Source: Rhodobacteraceae bacterium HLUCCA12 (lineage in GTDB: Bacteria > Pseudomonadota > Alphaproteobacteria > Rhodobacterales > Rhodobacteraceae). Taken from it: DNA of 64,000 bases. The stretch is taken from positions 1 through 64,000 of the forward strand of contig LJSV01000004.1 of assembly GCA_001314715.1 (NCBI GenBank), given 5' to 3'. Each line of letters begins with the position of its first letter. The first letter of the stretch is position 1. The notes under the pieces are model-generated. The model was not told the DNA's origin. It saw only the letters and a program-made list of their open reading frames with translations, and did no database searches. The translations under genes and the position numbers were made by a program. Positions 17,177 through 26,218 of the stretch are shown here, one piece after another.

Positions 17177-17267
17177 GCCATTCTGTCGGAGGTTGTCGCA
17201 GCCTTTATCGCCCATCGCGCCGCTTTTCAAGAGCGTATGGTGAAAAGATTGCGCCGCGGCCGACCTG

Positions 17268-17465
17268 TCAGCCGACCATGTCCAGTATGCCCGTCAGCCC
17301 GGTGCGGATCAGCAGATCGACCAGAAAGAAGAACACGGCCGTCAGCGATGCCAGAACCAGCACCATGATCGTGCTGATCGTCACTTCGCGCCGGTTCGGC
17401 CAGACGACCTTTGCGGTCTCGCTGCGAACCTGCTGAATGAACGTCAAGGGGTTGGTCTTGGCCAT
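17268..17465 (-). CDS. secE: Preprotein translocase subunit SecE
   Basis: Starting at MAKTNPLTFIQQVRSETAKVVW (17465), with an AGAGGA ribosome binding site, the protein is 65 residues, the short form common in alphaproteobacteria. The conserved KVVWPNRREV amphipathic helix precedes one transmembrane segment (TIMVLVLASLTAVFFFLVDLLI). SecE clamps the SecY channel used by the SecA encoded later in this window. The two track ORFs here start too far upstream. Confidence 0.96.
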   Translation of the reverse strand: MAKTNPLTFIQQVRSETAKVVWPNRREVTISTIMVLVLASLTAVFFFLVDLLIRTGLTGILDMVG

Positions 17466-17548
17466 GGGTGTCCTCTGGGCATCGGGCCCGGTGGCCCGTC
17501 TGCGCCCAGATAACGGCAAGCGCGCGGCAATTCAAGCCTTCGCGCCCG

Positions 17549-18439
17549 TCACCATAGTGCGGTCACCCGATCCATCCGGGCGATTTCCGCGCAATCGGTG
17601 TCATAGCTGGCTGTCGTGCGGGCAAGCGTGTCCTGATCGAAGGGGTGAAAGGCCGGATACACCGCGCCCTTGGGATAGGCCTCGCGCAGCGCCTGGACGC
17701 GGCTGGCGACATGATCGCGGTCGGCCATCATGAAGGCGCGACACTCGTCCATCACGGCGGCGTGGGCGCGCGCCGACAGGCCCGGATGGGCGCGCGGCTG
17801 GGCAAGGCGCACCAGCGATGCGCCCTCACTCAAAAGCCCCCGCAACACCGCCGGTGCGACCGCTGGATAGTCTTCGTATCGCCACACGGCAAGGCGCAGG
17901 CCCGGCATCGCGTCGATCAACCGTTCGACAAGGCCAGACCAGCGCAACGCCGCCGGATCGACAGCCCCCAGAAACCGGTCGAACGGCATGACCCGCCCGC
18001 TCATCAGCCACTGCGAATAGACCGAGGTCAGGTAGCCTGCCGGATTGCGCAGGGCCAGCGCCACCGTCACCGGCCCGTCGGGAAGCGTCGCCGCCAGGAG
18101 CGCGAGGCGCGCGCCCGCATGGGCATACAGGGTGCCCTCGCGAAAGACCCCAGGATTATAGAGCGCGCCGAGAATGTTCTCGTCGCTCACGACCAGACGG
18201 TCCGCCCACCTGGCGGCGGTGGCGAATGCCGCGCGGATCTGCGCGCCATGCTCCGCCGCGCTCGCAGCGCTTGGCTCAAGGCCCAGATAGTTTTGCAATC
18301 GCAGCCCGTCCTTGCGCAGATCGCCCGGCAGAAACAGGGCGGTGCCGCCCCTGCCCAGCGCACCACGCCTGTGTGCCAGCGCCAGCTGCAAATGCGTGCT
18401 GGCGGTCTTGTGCGCACCGATATGAAGGATGATCTGCAT
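17549..18439 (-). CDS. Sulfotransferase-family protein
   Basis: The 296-residue protein opens with IILHIGAHKTASTHLQ, which matches the 5' phosphosulfate-binding loop of PAPS-dependent sulfotransferases (an [H/Y]IG..KT.ST pattern). A later VALALRNPAGYLTSVYSQWL stretch fits the 3'-phosphate-binding Arg/Ser region. It has no signal peptide. The acceptor could be a carbohydrate or small molecule; sequence does not say. It sits on the same strand between tRNA-Trp and secE, genes that are normally adjacent, and is 36 bp downstream of the tRNA. The assignment rests on these two motifs. Confidence 0.7.
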   Translation of the reverse strand: MQIILHIGAHKTASTHLQLALAHRRGALGRGGTALFLPGDLRKDGLRLQNYLGLEPSAASAAEHGAQIRAAFATAARWADRLVVSDENILGALYNPGVFREGTLYAHAGARLALLAATLPDGPVTVALALRNPAGYLTSVYSQWLMSGRVMPFDRFLGAVDPAALRWSGLVERLIDAMPGLRLAVWRYEDYPAVAPAVLRGLLSEGASLVRLAQPRAHPGLSARAHAAVMDECRAFMMADRDHVASRVQALREAYPKGAVYPAFHPFDQDTLARTTASYDTDCAEIARMDRVTALW

Positions 18440-18474
18440 CTGCCCTGTGTCACCCCCGTGTCACAAGGGCCTGG

Positions 18475-18547
18475 CAGGGGCAGAGGGACTCGAACCCCCG
18501 ACCCTCGGTTTTGGAGACCGATGCTCTACCAACTGAGCTATACCCCT
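18475..18547 (-). tRNA. tRNA-Trp (anticodon CCA)
   Basis: On the minus strand the acceptor arms AGGGGTA and TGCCCCT pair. The D-arm is GCTCAGTTGGTAGAGC, the anticodon loop is CTCCAAA with anticodon CCA, and the T-arm is GGGGGTTCGAGTCCCTC. A genomic CCA (18472-18474 complement) follows the discriminator G. A tRNA-Trp upstream of secE-nusG is a widely conserved arrangement. Confidence 0.97.
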
Positions 18548-18638
18548 AGGCCTGCCGCGGGGGTTACGGCAGCGGCGCGGGGAAATCAAGAGGGGTTTTG
18601 CCGCGCGCCGGCGGTTCGGCCGGGCCGCACGGGAACGG

Positions 18639-19901
18639 CTACGCGGGATCGGCCAGCAACCGCCCCCCGTCATGGCCACGCACACGGGCCGAAACGATCT
18701 GGCCCTCGGGCTGGTCGGTATCAAAGATCACTTCGGCAAACTGGGCGGTTCGGCCCATGCGCGGGCTTTCCATCAGGACCGCGTGGCGCTGGCCGTGTTG
18801 CGCCGCCAGATGCGCCTCGGCCCGCGCGGCCCCCGCGTCACGCAGGCGCGCGGCGCGGATGCGGATGGCGCCGCCCGCGACCTGCGGCATCCGCGCCGCC
18901 GGCGTGCCCTTGCGCGGACTGTAGGGAAAGACGTGCAACCAGGTCAGCCCGCAATCCGCGATCAGTTTCAGCGAATTTTCGAACATCGTCTCGGTCTCGG
19001 TCGGAAAGCCGGCAATGATGTCGGCACCGAACACGATATCCGGGCGCAGGCGCCGCGCCTCGGCGCAAAAGCGGATCGCGTCGTCGCGCAGATGCCGGCG
19101 TTTCATGCGCTTGAGGATCATGTCGTCGCCCGCCTGCAACGACAGGTGCAGATGGGGCATCAGCCGTGGTTCGGTGGCGATGCCCTCCATCAGCGCGGGA
19201 TCGGCCTCGATCGAATCGATGGACGAGATGCGCAGGCGCGGCAGGTCCGGCACCAGCTTCAGGATACGCCGAACCAGATCGCCCAGGCGCGGCGTCGCCG
19301 GAAGGTCGGCACCCCAGGAGGTCAGATCGACCCCCGTCAGCACCACTTCGTTGAACCCCGCGCCGACCAGTCGCTTGATCTGCTCGACCACCACGCCGGC
19401 CGGGACCGAGCGCGAATTGCCCCGGCCATAGGGGATGATGCAGAACGTGCAGCGATGATCGCAGCCGTTCTGAACCTGCACATAGGCGCGGCTGCGCGTG
19501 CCGAACCCGTCGATCAGATGACCCGCGGTTTCACGAACCGATAGAATGTCGTCAACCTGAACGCGCTCGGTCCGGCCGATGAGGTCGGGGGCCATGGCAG
19601 CCCAGGTGGCGGCTTGCATCTTTTCGTGATTGCCGATCACGCGCGTGACCTCGGGCATGGCGGCAAAGGTTTCGGGCTCGGTCTGGGCGGCGCATCCGGT
19701 GACGATGATCGGCGCATCGGGATGCGCGCGGCGCAATCTGCGGATCTCCTGGCGGGCCTTGCGCACGGCCTCGGCCGTCACCGCGCAGGTGTTGACCACG
19801 ACCGCGTCCCCGAGCCCGGCTTGCGCGGCCAGATCCTTCATGGCCTCGGTTTCATAGGCATTGAGGCGGCAGCCCAGCGTTGTAAAGACAGGCGCGTTCA
19901 T
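18639..19901 (-). CDS. mtaB: tRNA threonylcarbamoyladenosine methylthiotransferase MtaB
   Basis: This 420-residue radical SAM enzyme adds a methylthio group to t6A37 in ANN-decoding tRNAs. The N-terminal domain with three cysteines (TLGCRLN, NTCAVT, VTGCAAQ) binds one 4Fe-4S cluster. The radical SAM motif CDHRCTFC lies near residue 150, followed by the GFNEVVLTGVDLTSWGAD region and a C-terminal TRAM-like part. Its ATG overlaps the dapF stop in TGATG, so the pair is translationally coupled. The MtaB-type spacing distinguishes it from MiaB and RimO. Confidence 0.92.
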   Translation of the reverse strand: MNAPVFTTLGCRLNAYETEAMKDLAAQAGLGDAVVVNTCAVTAEAVRKARQEIRRLRRAHPDAPIIVTGCAAQTEPETFAAMPEVTRVIGNHEKMQAATWAAMAPDLIGRTERVQVDDILSVRETAGHLIDGFGTRSRAYVQVQNGCDHRCTFCIIPYGRGNSRSVPAGVVVEQIKRLVGAGFNEVVLTGVDLTSWGADLPATPRLGDLVRRILKLVPDLPRLRISSIDSIEADPALMEGIATEPRLMPHLHLSLQAGDDMILKRMKRRHLRDDAIRFCAEARRLRPDIVFGADIIAGFPTETETMFENSLKLIADCGLTWLHVFPYSPRKGTPAARMPQVAGGAIRIRAARLRDAGAARAEAHLAAQHGQRHAVLMESPRMGRTAQFAEVIFDTDQPEGQIVSARVRGHDGGRLLADPA

Positions 19902-20743
19902 CACACCCCCGCCAGGAATGCCGGTGACAGAACCGCGTCGAACACATGTGCGACCGGGCCAGACAGCCAGACACCATCATCGCCCCAATCGACGCGCAAT
20001 TCGCCGCCATCGACGACCAGGTCCACCCGCCGTCCGGTCAGCCCGCGCATATGGGCCGCCACGGCAGCGGCGCAGGCACCCGAACCGCAGGCAAGCGTGA
20101 TGCCCGTCCCGCGTTCCCAAACGCGAAGCCTGAGAACGTCATCGCCCAGCAAGCTGGCGAATTCGACATTGGTGCGCTCGGGGAACAAGGGATGATGCTC
20201 GATCCTCGGACCCAGGGTTTCCAGCGCGACAACCTCGGCATCGGGAACGAAGAAGACGCAATGGGGATTGCCCATGCCGATCGCGACGGGGTCGCCCTCG
20301 ATCGGCAGGTGCAGGTGGTCCTGTACGCCGGCAAGCGGGATGTCGCGCCAATCCGTCAGCGGTGCGCCCATGTTGACCCAGATCGCGCCGCCGCGCCGTT
20401 CGGCACGCAGCAGCCCGCGCGAGGTGCGGATCGCAACGCAATCGCGCCCGCCTTCGCGCATCACCAGATCGGCAACACAGCGCGTGGCATTTCCGCAAGC
20501 TCCGGCGCGCGATCCATCGGAATTCCAGAAATCCAGCGCCAGGTCGGCATCGCCGTCGCCGTCGCCGTCATGCAGTTCGGCCAGTTGATCGTAGCCGACA
20601 CCACGATGGCGGTCGCCAATGGCACGGGCAAGCGCAGCCGTCATCATCGCCCCACGCCCGCGTGAGTCGATCACCACAAAATCGTTGCCGGCCCCGTGCA
20701 TCTTGCGAAAGGCCAGGCCAGGGGGGTGGCCGTCTGTCGTCAT
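19901..20743 (-). CDS. dapF: Diaminopimelate epimerase
   Basis: I start it at [22 protein letters not shown] (20743), giving 280 residues; the track's start adds about 32 residues of atypical sequence. The enzyme converts LL- to meso-diaminopimelate for lysine and peptidoglycan. Both catalytic cysteines are present, in GACGNATRC and in [11 protein letters not shown], along with the FVVIDSRG strand. It is coupled to mtaB downstream and divergent from the TauE/SafE gene. Confidence 0.95.
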   Translation of the reverse strand: MTTDGHPPGLAFRKMHGAGNDFVVIDSRGRGAMMTAALARAIGDRHRGVGYDQLAELHDGDGDGDADLALDFWNSDGSRAGACGNATRCVADLVMREGGRDCVAIRTSRGLLRAERRGGAIWVNMGAPLTDWRDIPLAGVQDHLHLPIEGDPVAIGMGNPHCVFFVPDAEVVALETLGPRIEHHPLFPERTNVEFASLLGDDVLRLRVWERGTGITLACGSGACAAAVAAHMRGLTGRRVDLVVDGGELRVDWGDDGVWLSGPVAHVFDAVLSPAFLAGV

Positions 20744-20839
20744 GCGCGCGATATAGGACATTTGACGACGCCCCGCCAGTGCCGGAAAGCGGCCGGGATA
20801 GGCATGCGCCGCGACGCTCGACAAGAACACCCTGGCCAT

Positions 20840-20888
20840 AACGATCGTTCATGACTGGCCCTAAACAACCGCATCGTACTTAACGATG
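20840..20888. promoter_or_regulatory. Two palindromes in the dapF / TauE divergent region
   Basis: AACGATCGTT (20840-20849) is a perfect palindrome. Downstream, CATCGT-ACTTA-ACGATG (20872-20888) is a perfect 6-bp inverted repeat. Both share the half-site ACGAT. They look like paired operator sites for a dimeric regulator of the permease gene, though no regulator gene is adjacent. Confidence 0.4.
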
Positions 20889-20985
20889 TTTGCGCCGGGC
20901 CCCACGCGAAACCGCCACTTGCGCCGAAGGACATGCCGATGACACCCTTTCCGCCTTCGGTGATGCAAGCGTCGAGGATCGACGC

Positions 20986-21735
20986 ATGAACCTGCCCTTT
21001 GATCTCGGCCCCCTTGGTGCCGCCTTCATGGTGGTGGCGTTCTTCGCGGCAGCGTTCGTGCGGGGATATTCCGGCTTTGGCTTCGGGGCGCTGGTCGTTT
21101 CGGCCGGGGCGCTGGTGATGAACCCGCTGCACCTGGTCGCCGTCGCCATTATCGGCGATCTGATCCTGTCGCTTCAGCAATGGCACGGAGTTCGGCATCA
21201 GATCGACTGGCGCCGCGTTCTGACGCTGTTTGCAGGCTCGGTGATCGGGCTGCCGCTGGGACTTTGGGCCCTGACCACAATCACCGAGGATCTGGCGCGC
21301 GCCGTGATCGCCCTCTATGTCCTGGGCATGTGCCTGGCGCTACTGCTGGGCTGGACGCTGACAGCGCGCGCCGGGACGCCCATGACCTTCGGCACGGGCG
21401 CGGTGTCGGGGGTGGCCAACGCCGCCGGTGTCGGCGGGTTGCCGGTCGTCGTCTTCTTTGCCGCGCAGACCATGGCGCCGGTGGTCTTTCGCGCAACGCT
21501 GATTGCCTATTTCATGTTGCTGGATCTGTGGACCATTCCGCTGCTGCTGCATCGCGGACTGATCAGCGGCGATACGCTGGTGGTTCTGGTCGTCGCGCTG
21601 CCGCTGTTCGTTCTCGGCGCATGGACCGGCGGACGACGATTTCTGCGCACCGAGCCCCGCGAATTCCGGCGTTTCGCCATCATCCTGCTGATGGCGCTGG
21701 CGCTGTCGGGGCTGGTCAAGGCGCTCTGGCCGTGA
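20986..21735 (+). CDS. TauE/SafE family (TSUP) permease
   Basis: Starting at MNLPFDLGPLGAAFMVV (20986, GAGGA ribosome binding site), the 249-residue membrane protein has about seven to eight hydrophobic helices and the family signature FVRGYSGFGFGALVVSAGALVMNP near residue 22. A second repeat has TFGTGAVSGVANAAGVGGLPVVVFF. TSUP proteins export sulfite, sulfoacetate or related organic anions, or act in uptake; the substrate is not evident here. Paired palindromes upstream suggest regulated expression. An EamA exporter follows 72 bp later on the same strand. Confidence 0.88.
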   Translation: MNLPFDLGPLGAAFMVVAFFAAAFVRGYSGFGFGALVVSAGALVMNPLHLVAVAIIGDLILSLQQWHGVRHQIDWRRVLTLFAGSVIGLPLGLWALTTITEDLARAVIALYVLGMCLALLLGWTLTARAGTPMTFGTGAVSGVANAAGVGGLPVVVFFAAQTMAPVVFRATLIAYFMLLDLWTIPLLLHRGLISGDTLVVLVVALPLFVLGAWTGGRRFLRTEPREFRRFAIILLMALALSGLVKALWP

Positions 21736-21807
21736 CACCGAATGCGCATTGGCCCCGGCCGGCAAACACCGTAAGACGCCTGAAACGGACCGAAACAAGA
21801 CACCCGA

Positions 21808-22692
21808 ATGGCTGAGATCCTGACACCGCCGCAAGGGCACAACCAACCGCTCAAGGCGGCGCTCTGGATGTGCGGCGCGATCGCATCGTTTTCGCTGATG
21901 GCGGTGTCCGGGCGGGCGGTCCAGGCCGAGTTGAACACGTTCGAACTGATGTTCTGGCGTTCGCTGATCGGCTTTGTCATCGTGCTGTGCGTCGTCGCCA
22001 CCAGCCCGCGCGGGCTGGCGCAGGCCGCCACGCGGGTGCCGGGCCTGCACGTCGCGCGCAACCTGTTCCACTTCGCCGGGCAGAACCTGTGGTTCTACGG
22101 GATCATGGCCATACCCATGGCGCAACTGGTGGCACTGGAATTCACGCTTCCCATCTGGGTGGTCCTGCTGGCACCGCTGCTTCTGGGCGAGGCATTGACG
22201 CGGCGCAAGCTGCTGGTTGCCGTGATCGGTTTTCTGGGCGTTCTACTCGTGGCGCAGCCGGGTGTGCAACCTGTCAGCCTGGGCCATCTGGCGGGCCTGG
22301 GCGCGGCGCTGGCATTTGCACTGAACATGATGCTGACCAAGCGGATCATGCGCCATGACGGGGTGCTGTGCGTGCTGTTTTGGATGACGCTGTCGCAAAC
22401 CGTGTTCGGCCTGGGCCTGGCGCTGGCCTGGGGGTTCACCTGGCCAAGCCTGTCGCTGACGCCATGGGTGCTGATTATCGGCCTGACCGGGCTGAGCGCG
22501 CATTTCTCGCTGACATCGGCACTGGGGCATGCCCCGGCCTCGATCGTCGCGCCGATGGAATTCGCGCGCTTGCCGATCATCGCGATGATCGGGTTCTGGC
22601 TTTATGCCGAAGCGCTGGACCCGCTGGTGTTCCTGGGTGCCGCAATCATTGTCTCGGCCAATTCGCTCAATCTCAGGCGGCAACGCGCGTGA
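21808..22692 (+). CDS. EamA/DMT-family transporter
   Basis: The 294-residue protein has two EamA repeats with about ten transmembrane helices. The first repeat begins AALWMCGAIASFSLMAVSGRAVQ and includes FELMFWRSLIGF; the second includes the GLTGLSAHFSLTSALGHAPASIVAPMEFARLP stretch, typical of the RhaT/YdcZ-like exporters of alphaproteobacteria. The direction is probably export; the substrate is unknown. It is unrelated in sequence detail to the other EamA gene at 4286-5185. Confidence 0.88.
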   Translation: MAEILTPPQGHNQPLKAALWMCGAIASFSLMAVSGRAVQAELNTFELMFWRSLIGFVIVLCVVATSPRGLAQAATRVPGLHVARNLFHFAGQNLWFYGIMAIPMAQLVALEFTLPIWVVLLAPLLLGEALTRRKLLVAVIGFLGVLLVAQPGVQPVSLGHLAGLGAALAFALNMMLTKRIMRHDGVLCVLFWMTLSQTVFGLGLALAWGFTWPSLSLTPWVLIIGLTGLSAHFSLTSALGHAPASIVAPMEFARLPIIAMIGFWLYAEALDPLVFLGAAIIVSANSLNLRRQRA

Positions 22693-22859
22693 CGTAACTC
22701 GCCTGACCGGGATGACAGGTGTGATCCGGCAATGGTTGCAAATCCAAGGAATTCTTGACGATGGCGTTGCGTAAAGGCTTTTCAGGTCGTTGACCCTGTG
22801 GTTTAACAGGCACCATCAGCCCCAACGGGGTTGCAAACATTACCCATGGGAGGAGATTC

Positions 22860-23966
22860 ATGGACCGTCGTTCTTTCTTGCGCACGTCAGCATTTGGCGG
22901 CGCTGCGGCTGCTGCGACCACGCTGGCCGCACCCGCCGTCGCGCAAGGCAACATGACCTGGCGCATGGTAACCACCTGGCCGCGCAACTTTCCCGGCCTC
23001 GGCGTCGGCGCCCAGCGCCTGGCCGATCGCATCACCGCGGCCACCGATGGCCAGCTGACCGTCGAGGTGTTTTCCGCCGGCGAAATGGTGCCGCCGCTGC
23101 AATCGCTTGATGCAGTGATCGACGGCTCGGCCGAGATGAGTCACGGCGCTGCCTATTACTGGCAGAACAAGTCGGTTGGCCTGTCGTTCTTTACCGGCGT
23201 TCCGTTCGGCATGACCTCGCGCGAGTTGACGGGCTGGGTGCGCCACCTGGGCGGCCAGGAGCTGTGGGACGAAATCTATGACGAGTTCGGCGTACAGGGT
23301 TTCCTGTCGGGCGACACCGGCACCCAGACCGGCGGCTGGTTCCGCGACGAGCTGAACGGGCTTTCCGATCTGGACGGGCTGCGGTTCCGCACACCCGGTC
23401 TGGGCGGGCAAGTCTGGCAGAAGCTGGGCGCATCGGTCACCAACATGGCCGCGGGCGAGATTTTCGCCGCGCTTCAGACCGGGTCTCTGGACGCCGCCGA
23501 GTTCGTCGGCCCCTATAACGACCTGGCGCTGGGCTTCCACCAGATCTGCAAGCACTACTACACCTCGTCCTTCGTCGAGCCCGGTCTTGCCACCGAACTC
23601 GTCGTCGACAAGGCCAAGTATCAGGAGCTGCCGTCGAACATCCAGGCGATCATCCGCGATGTCTGCCAGGCTGAATATGACCAGGTCGCCTCGGACTTCG
23701 CGGCCAACGACCCGCGCGCACTTCGCACCCTGGTCGACGAGCACGATGTGATCGTTCATTCCAGCTTCCCCGAAGACATCCTTGAGGCGGGGGCGGACGG
23801 CGCCAAGGAAATCATGCAGGAGCTTCTGGAAAGCGACGACGACCTGACCCGCCGCACCGCGCGCAGCTTCGTCGACGCGCTGAAGCTGATGCGGACCCGC
23901 ACGGAAGGGACCGATCAGGTCTATACCCGTGCGCGGGAACAGTATCTGGACCTGTCGGACCTCTGA
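22860..23966 (+). CDS. dctP: TRAP transporter solute-binding protein (DctP/TakP type)
   Basis: The precursor has a Tat-like signal (MDRRSFLRTSAF... ending in APAVAQ) that should deliver a folded binding protein to the periplasm. The mature part (WRMVTTWPRNFPGLGVGAQRLA, RFRTPGLGGQVWQKLG, AAEFVGPYNDLALGFH) closely resembles the TakP alpha-keto-acid group, and the arginine in RFRTPG is the expected carboxylate ligand. Where TakP, as I remember it, has EWVGPYND, this one has EFVGPYND, so the ligand may differ. The start has a strong GGAGGAG ribosome binding site. The 167-bp upstream gap contains two TTGAC boxes but no clear promoter. Confidence 0.92.
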   Translation: MDRRSFLRTSAFGGAAAAATTLAAPAVAQGNMTWRMVTTWPRNFPGLGVGAQRLADRITAATDGQLTVEVFSAGEMVPPLQSLDAVIDGSAEMSHGAAYYWQNKSVGLSFFTGVPFGMTSRELTGWVRHLGGQELWDEIYDEFGVQGFLSGDTGTQTGGWFRDELNGLSDLDGLRFRTPGLGGQVWQKLGASVTNMAAGEIFAALQTGSLDAAEFVGPYNDLALGFHQICKHYYTSSFVEPGLATELVVDKAKYQELPSNIQAIIRDVCQAEYDQVASDFAANDPRALRTLVDEHDVIVHSSFPEDILEAGADGAKEIMQELLESDDDLTRRTARSFVDALKLMRTRTEGTDQVYTRAREQYLDLSDL

Positions 23967-23977
23967 TCGGCCTTGCG

Positions 23978-24010
23978 AAAGGGCGAGGCACCGAGGCCCC
24001 GCCCTTTTTT
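23978..24010 (+). terminator. Terminator/attenuator between dctP and dctQ
   Basis: The stem AAAGGGCGAGG/CCCCGCCCTTT, with one mismatch, is followed by a run of T. Placed just after dctP, it would let the binding protein be made in excess over the membrane subunits. Confidence 0.85.
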
Positions 24011-24142
24011 CGGTTGACGACTGGACCCGGAGCGGACAAGGCATCGCTCCGGGTTTCCTGAATGGATCGGGCGCGATCGGCCTGTTGGCAAGGTCGCATC
24101 CGCATCCGGTTCGAACCCGTCGAAACATCACTGGGGGAAGCC

Positions 24143-24694
24143 TTGGAACTTCTGGCCACCATCATGCGGGCGATCAACCTGACAAACCGGGTGATCGGAA
24201 ACGTCTTCGTCTGGCTTTCGGTCGGAATCGTCCTGGTCTGTTTCTGGGTCGTCATCGAACGCTATGTCTTCGGCATAACGCGACTGTGGATGCAGGATCT
24301 CTATCCCTGGATGAACGGTGTGATGTTCACCGCCGTCGCAGGCTATGCGCTGTATCGCAACGATCATGTCCGCGTCGATATCTTCTATCGCCCCGCCTCG
24401 ACCCGGACAAAGGCCTGGATGGACCTTGTCGGCGTGCTGGCCTTTTTGCTGCCCTTCGCCGCGGTCGTCTGGATCTATTCCTTTGTTTTCGTCTCTCGGT
24501 CATGGGGGCTGCACGAGGGATCGGCCAATCCGGGGGGCATGCCGGGGCTGTTCATTCTCAAGTCCTTCATCCTGGTGTTCGCCGTCAGCATCGCCCTCCA
24601 GGGCATTGCGATGCTGATCCGCTCGATCCTGCTGATCGCGGAGCGTGAGGATCTGGTGCCCCAGGATTTTCGCTACAACTACGACACGGAGTAA
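24143..24694 (+). CDS. dctQ: TRAP transporter small permease (DctQ)
   Basis: The 183-residue form starts at a TTG (24143, MELLATIMRAINLTNRVIGN), 4 nt after GGGGGAAG; an ATG seven codons later is the alternative. The track's ATG at 24062 would add sequence unlike DctQ. Four transmembrane helices are visible, with the family's WMQDLYPWMNGVMFTAVAGYAL and the arginine/aspartate-rich HVRVDIFY loop. It pairs with the large permease 6 bp downstream to form the membrane complex for the dctP ligand. Confidence 0.9.
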   Translation: MELLATIMRAINLTNRVIGNVFVWLSVGIVLVCFWVVIERYVFGITRLWMQDLYPWMNGVMFTAVAGYALYRNDHVRVDIFYRPASTRTKAWMDLVGVLAFLLPFAAVVWIYSFVFVSRSWGLHEGSANPGGMPGLFILKSFILVFAVSIALQGIAMLIRSILLIAEREDLVPQDFRYNYDTE

Positions 24695-24700
24695 GCAGGC

Positions 24701-26089
24701 ATGGACCCCGTACTGATTGGCGAGATCCTTGCCGCAACCATGTTCCTTGGCGTGATCGGCATGCTGATGCTGGGGTTTCCTGTGGCCTTCACGCTGGCCG
24801 GAACCTCGATCATCTTTGCCGTCATCGGCCTGCAGTTCGGCGTTTTCGACATGTCGAACCTGCGATCGCTGGCGGGGCGCTATACCGGTTACATGATCAA
24901 CGAGGTGCTGGTCGCGGTGCCGCTGTTCATCTTCATGGGCGTGATGCTGGAACGCTCGAACATCGCCGAGCAGCTTCTGTCAACGATGGGCCGGCTGTTC
25001 GGGAACATGCGCGGCGGGCTGGGCATATCGGTGATCGTGGTGGGCGCGTTGCTGGCCGCATCGACGGGCGTGGTCGGGGCGACCGTGGTGACGATGGGCC
25101 TGATCTCGTTGCCGGCGATGATGCGCGCGGGCTACGATCCGAAGCTGGCCTGCGGGACAATCTGTGCCAGCGGCACGCTGGGCCAGATCATTCCGCCGTC
25201 GACGGTGCTGATCTTCATGGGCGACATGATCGCCGGCATGAACAGCCAGGTGCAGATGAGCCTTGGAAACTTCGCGCCGAAAACGGTGTCGGTGGGCGAT
25301 CTGTTCGCGGGCGCCTTTATACCGGGACTGTTGCTGGTCGTGCTGTATATCGCCTACATCCTCTTCAAGGCGATCGCCGACCCCGAAAGCTGCCCCGCGA
25401 CCCCGATCCCCGAAAGCGAGCGCAAGGGGATCTGGCGCGAGATCGTGGTGGCGCTTGTGCCCCCGCTACTGCTGATTGCGGCAGTGCTCGGCTCGATCCT
25501 TGGCGGGATCGCCACACCGACCGAGGCCGCATCGGTCGGCGCGGTCGGGGCCACGGTCCTTGCCGCCGCGCGCTGGCGGCTGAGCGTGGCGGTGGTGGTC
25601 AACGTGGTGCGCCGCACAGCGGTCATCACCTCGATGATCTTCATCATCCTGTTCGGGGCGTCGGTCTTTGCCATCGTGTTCCGGCAGATGGGCGGGGACA
25701 ACCTGGTGCACGAATTCCTGGCATCCATGCCGGGCGGGGCGATGGGGGCCATGATCACGGTGATGATCATCATGTTCGTGCTGGGCTTCATCCTTGACAC
25801 GTTCGAGATCATCTTCATCGTTCTGCCGATCACGGCGCCGACGCTGCTGCTGCTGGGTGTCGATCCGGTCTGGCTGGGCGTGATGATCGGGGTCAACCTT
25901 CAGACCAGCTTCCTGACACCGCCATTCGGCTTTTCGCTGTTTTACCTGCGCGGCGTGGCCCCGAACAACGTTTCGACCATGATGATCTATCGGGGCGCCG
26001 TGCCGTTCGTGATTTTGCAGATCGTGGCGATCGCGATTTTGTTCATTTTCCCCGGACTGGTGACCTGGCTGCCATCGCTGCTGTTCTAA
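24701..26089 (+). CDS. dctM: TRAP transporter large permease (DctM)
   Basis: This 462-residue protein has about twelve hydrophobic segments and the DctM signatures: GFPVAFTLAGTSIIFAVIG near residue 20, ASTGVVGATVVTMGLISLP, CGTICASGTLGQIIPPSTVLIFMGD near residue 155, and PTEAASVGAVGA. The length and the extended middle loop match the mannitol/chloroaromatic or keto-acid type of large permease. It uses the sodium gradient to drive uptake. A strong hairpin terminator follows. Confidence 0.95.
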   Translation: MDPVLIGEILAATMFLGVIGMLMLGFPVAFTLAGTSIIFAVIGLQFGVFDMSNLRSLAGRYTGYMINEVLVAVPLFIFMGVMLERSNIAEQLLSTMGRLFGNMRGGLGISVIVVGALLAASTGVVGATVVTMGLISLPAMMRAGYDPKLACGTICASGTLGQIIPPSTVLIFMGDMIAGMNSQVQMSLGNFAPKTVSVGDLFAGAFIPGLLLVVLYIAYILFKAIADPESCPATPIPESERKGIWREIVVALVPPLLLIAAVLGSILGGIATPTEAASVGAVGATVLAAARWRLSVAVVVNVVRRTAVITSMIFIILFGASVFAIVFRQMGGDNLVHEFLASMPGGAMGAMITVMIIMFVLGFILDTFEIIFIVLPITAPTLLLLGVDPVWLGVMIGVNLQTSFLTPPFGFSLFYLRGVAPNNVSTMMIYRGAVPFVILQIVAIAILFIFPGLVTWLPSLLF

Positions 26090-26111
26090 AGCCGTTCGAC
26101 AGATGACTGCC

Positions 26112-26145
26112 AGATCCGGTGCACCGAGGGGTGCGCCGGATCTTT
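26112..26145 (+). terminator. Terminator after the TRAP operon
   Basis: AGATCCGGTGCACC and GGTGCGCCGGATCT form a 14-bp stem (one G-T pair) with a GAGG loop, followed by a weak TTTC tail. It lies 23 bp after dctM. Confidence 0.75.
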
Positions 26146-26218
26146 CGGGTCCACCCGCGGGGGACGTGACATGCGATGCACACTGGCGGGTTTCGTGCTG
26201 CTATGCTAGCGCAGCGCC

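Noticed and set aside
22693-22859. Promoter for the TRAP operon from two TTGAC boxes
   Set aside because: Neither has an acceptable -10 at 16-18 bp, so no promoter is called.
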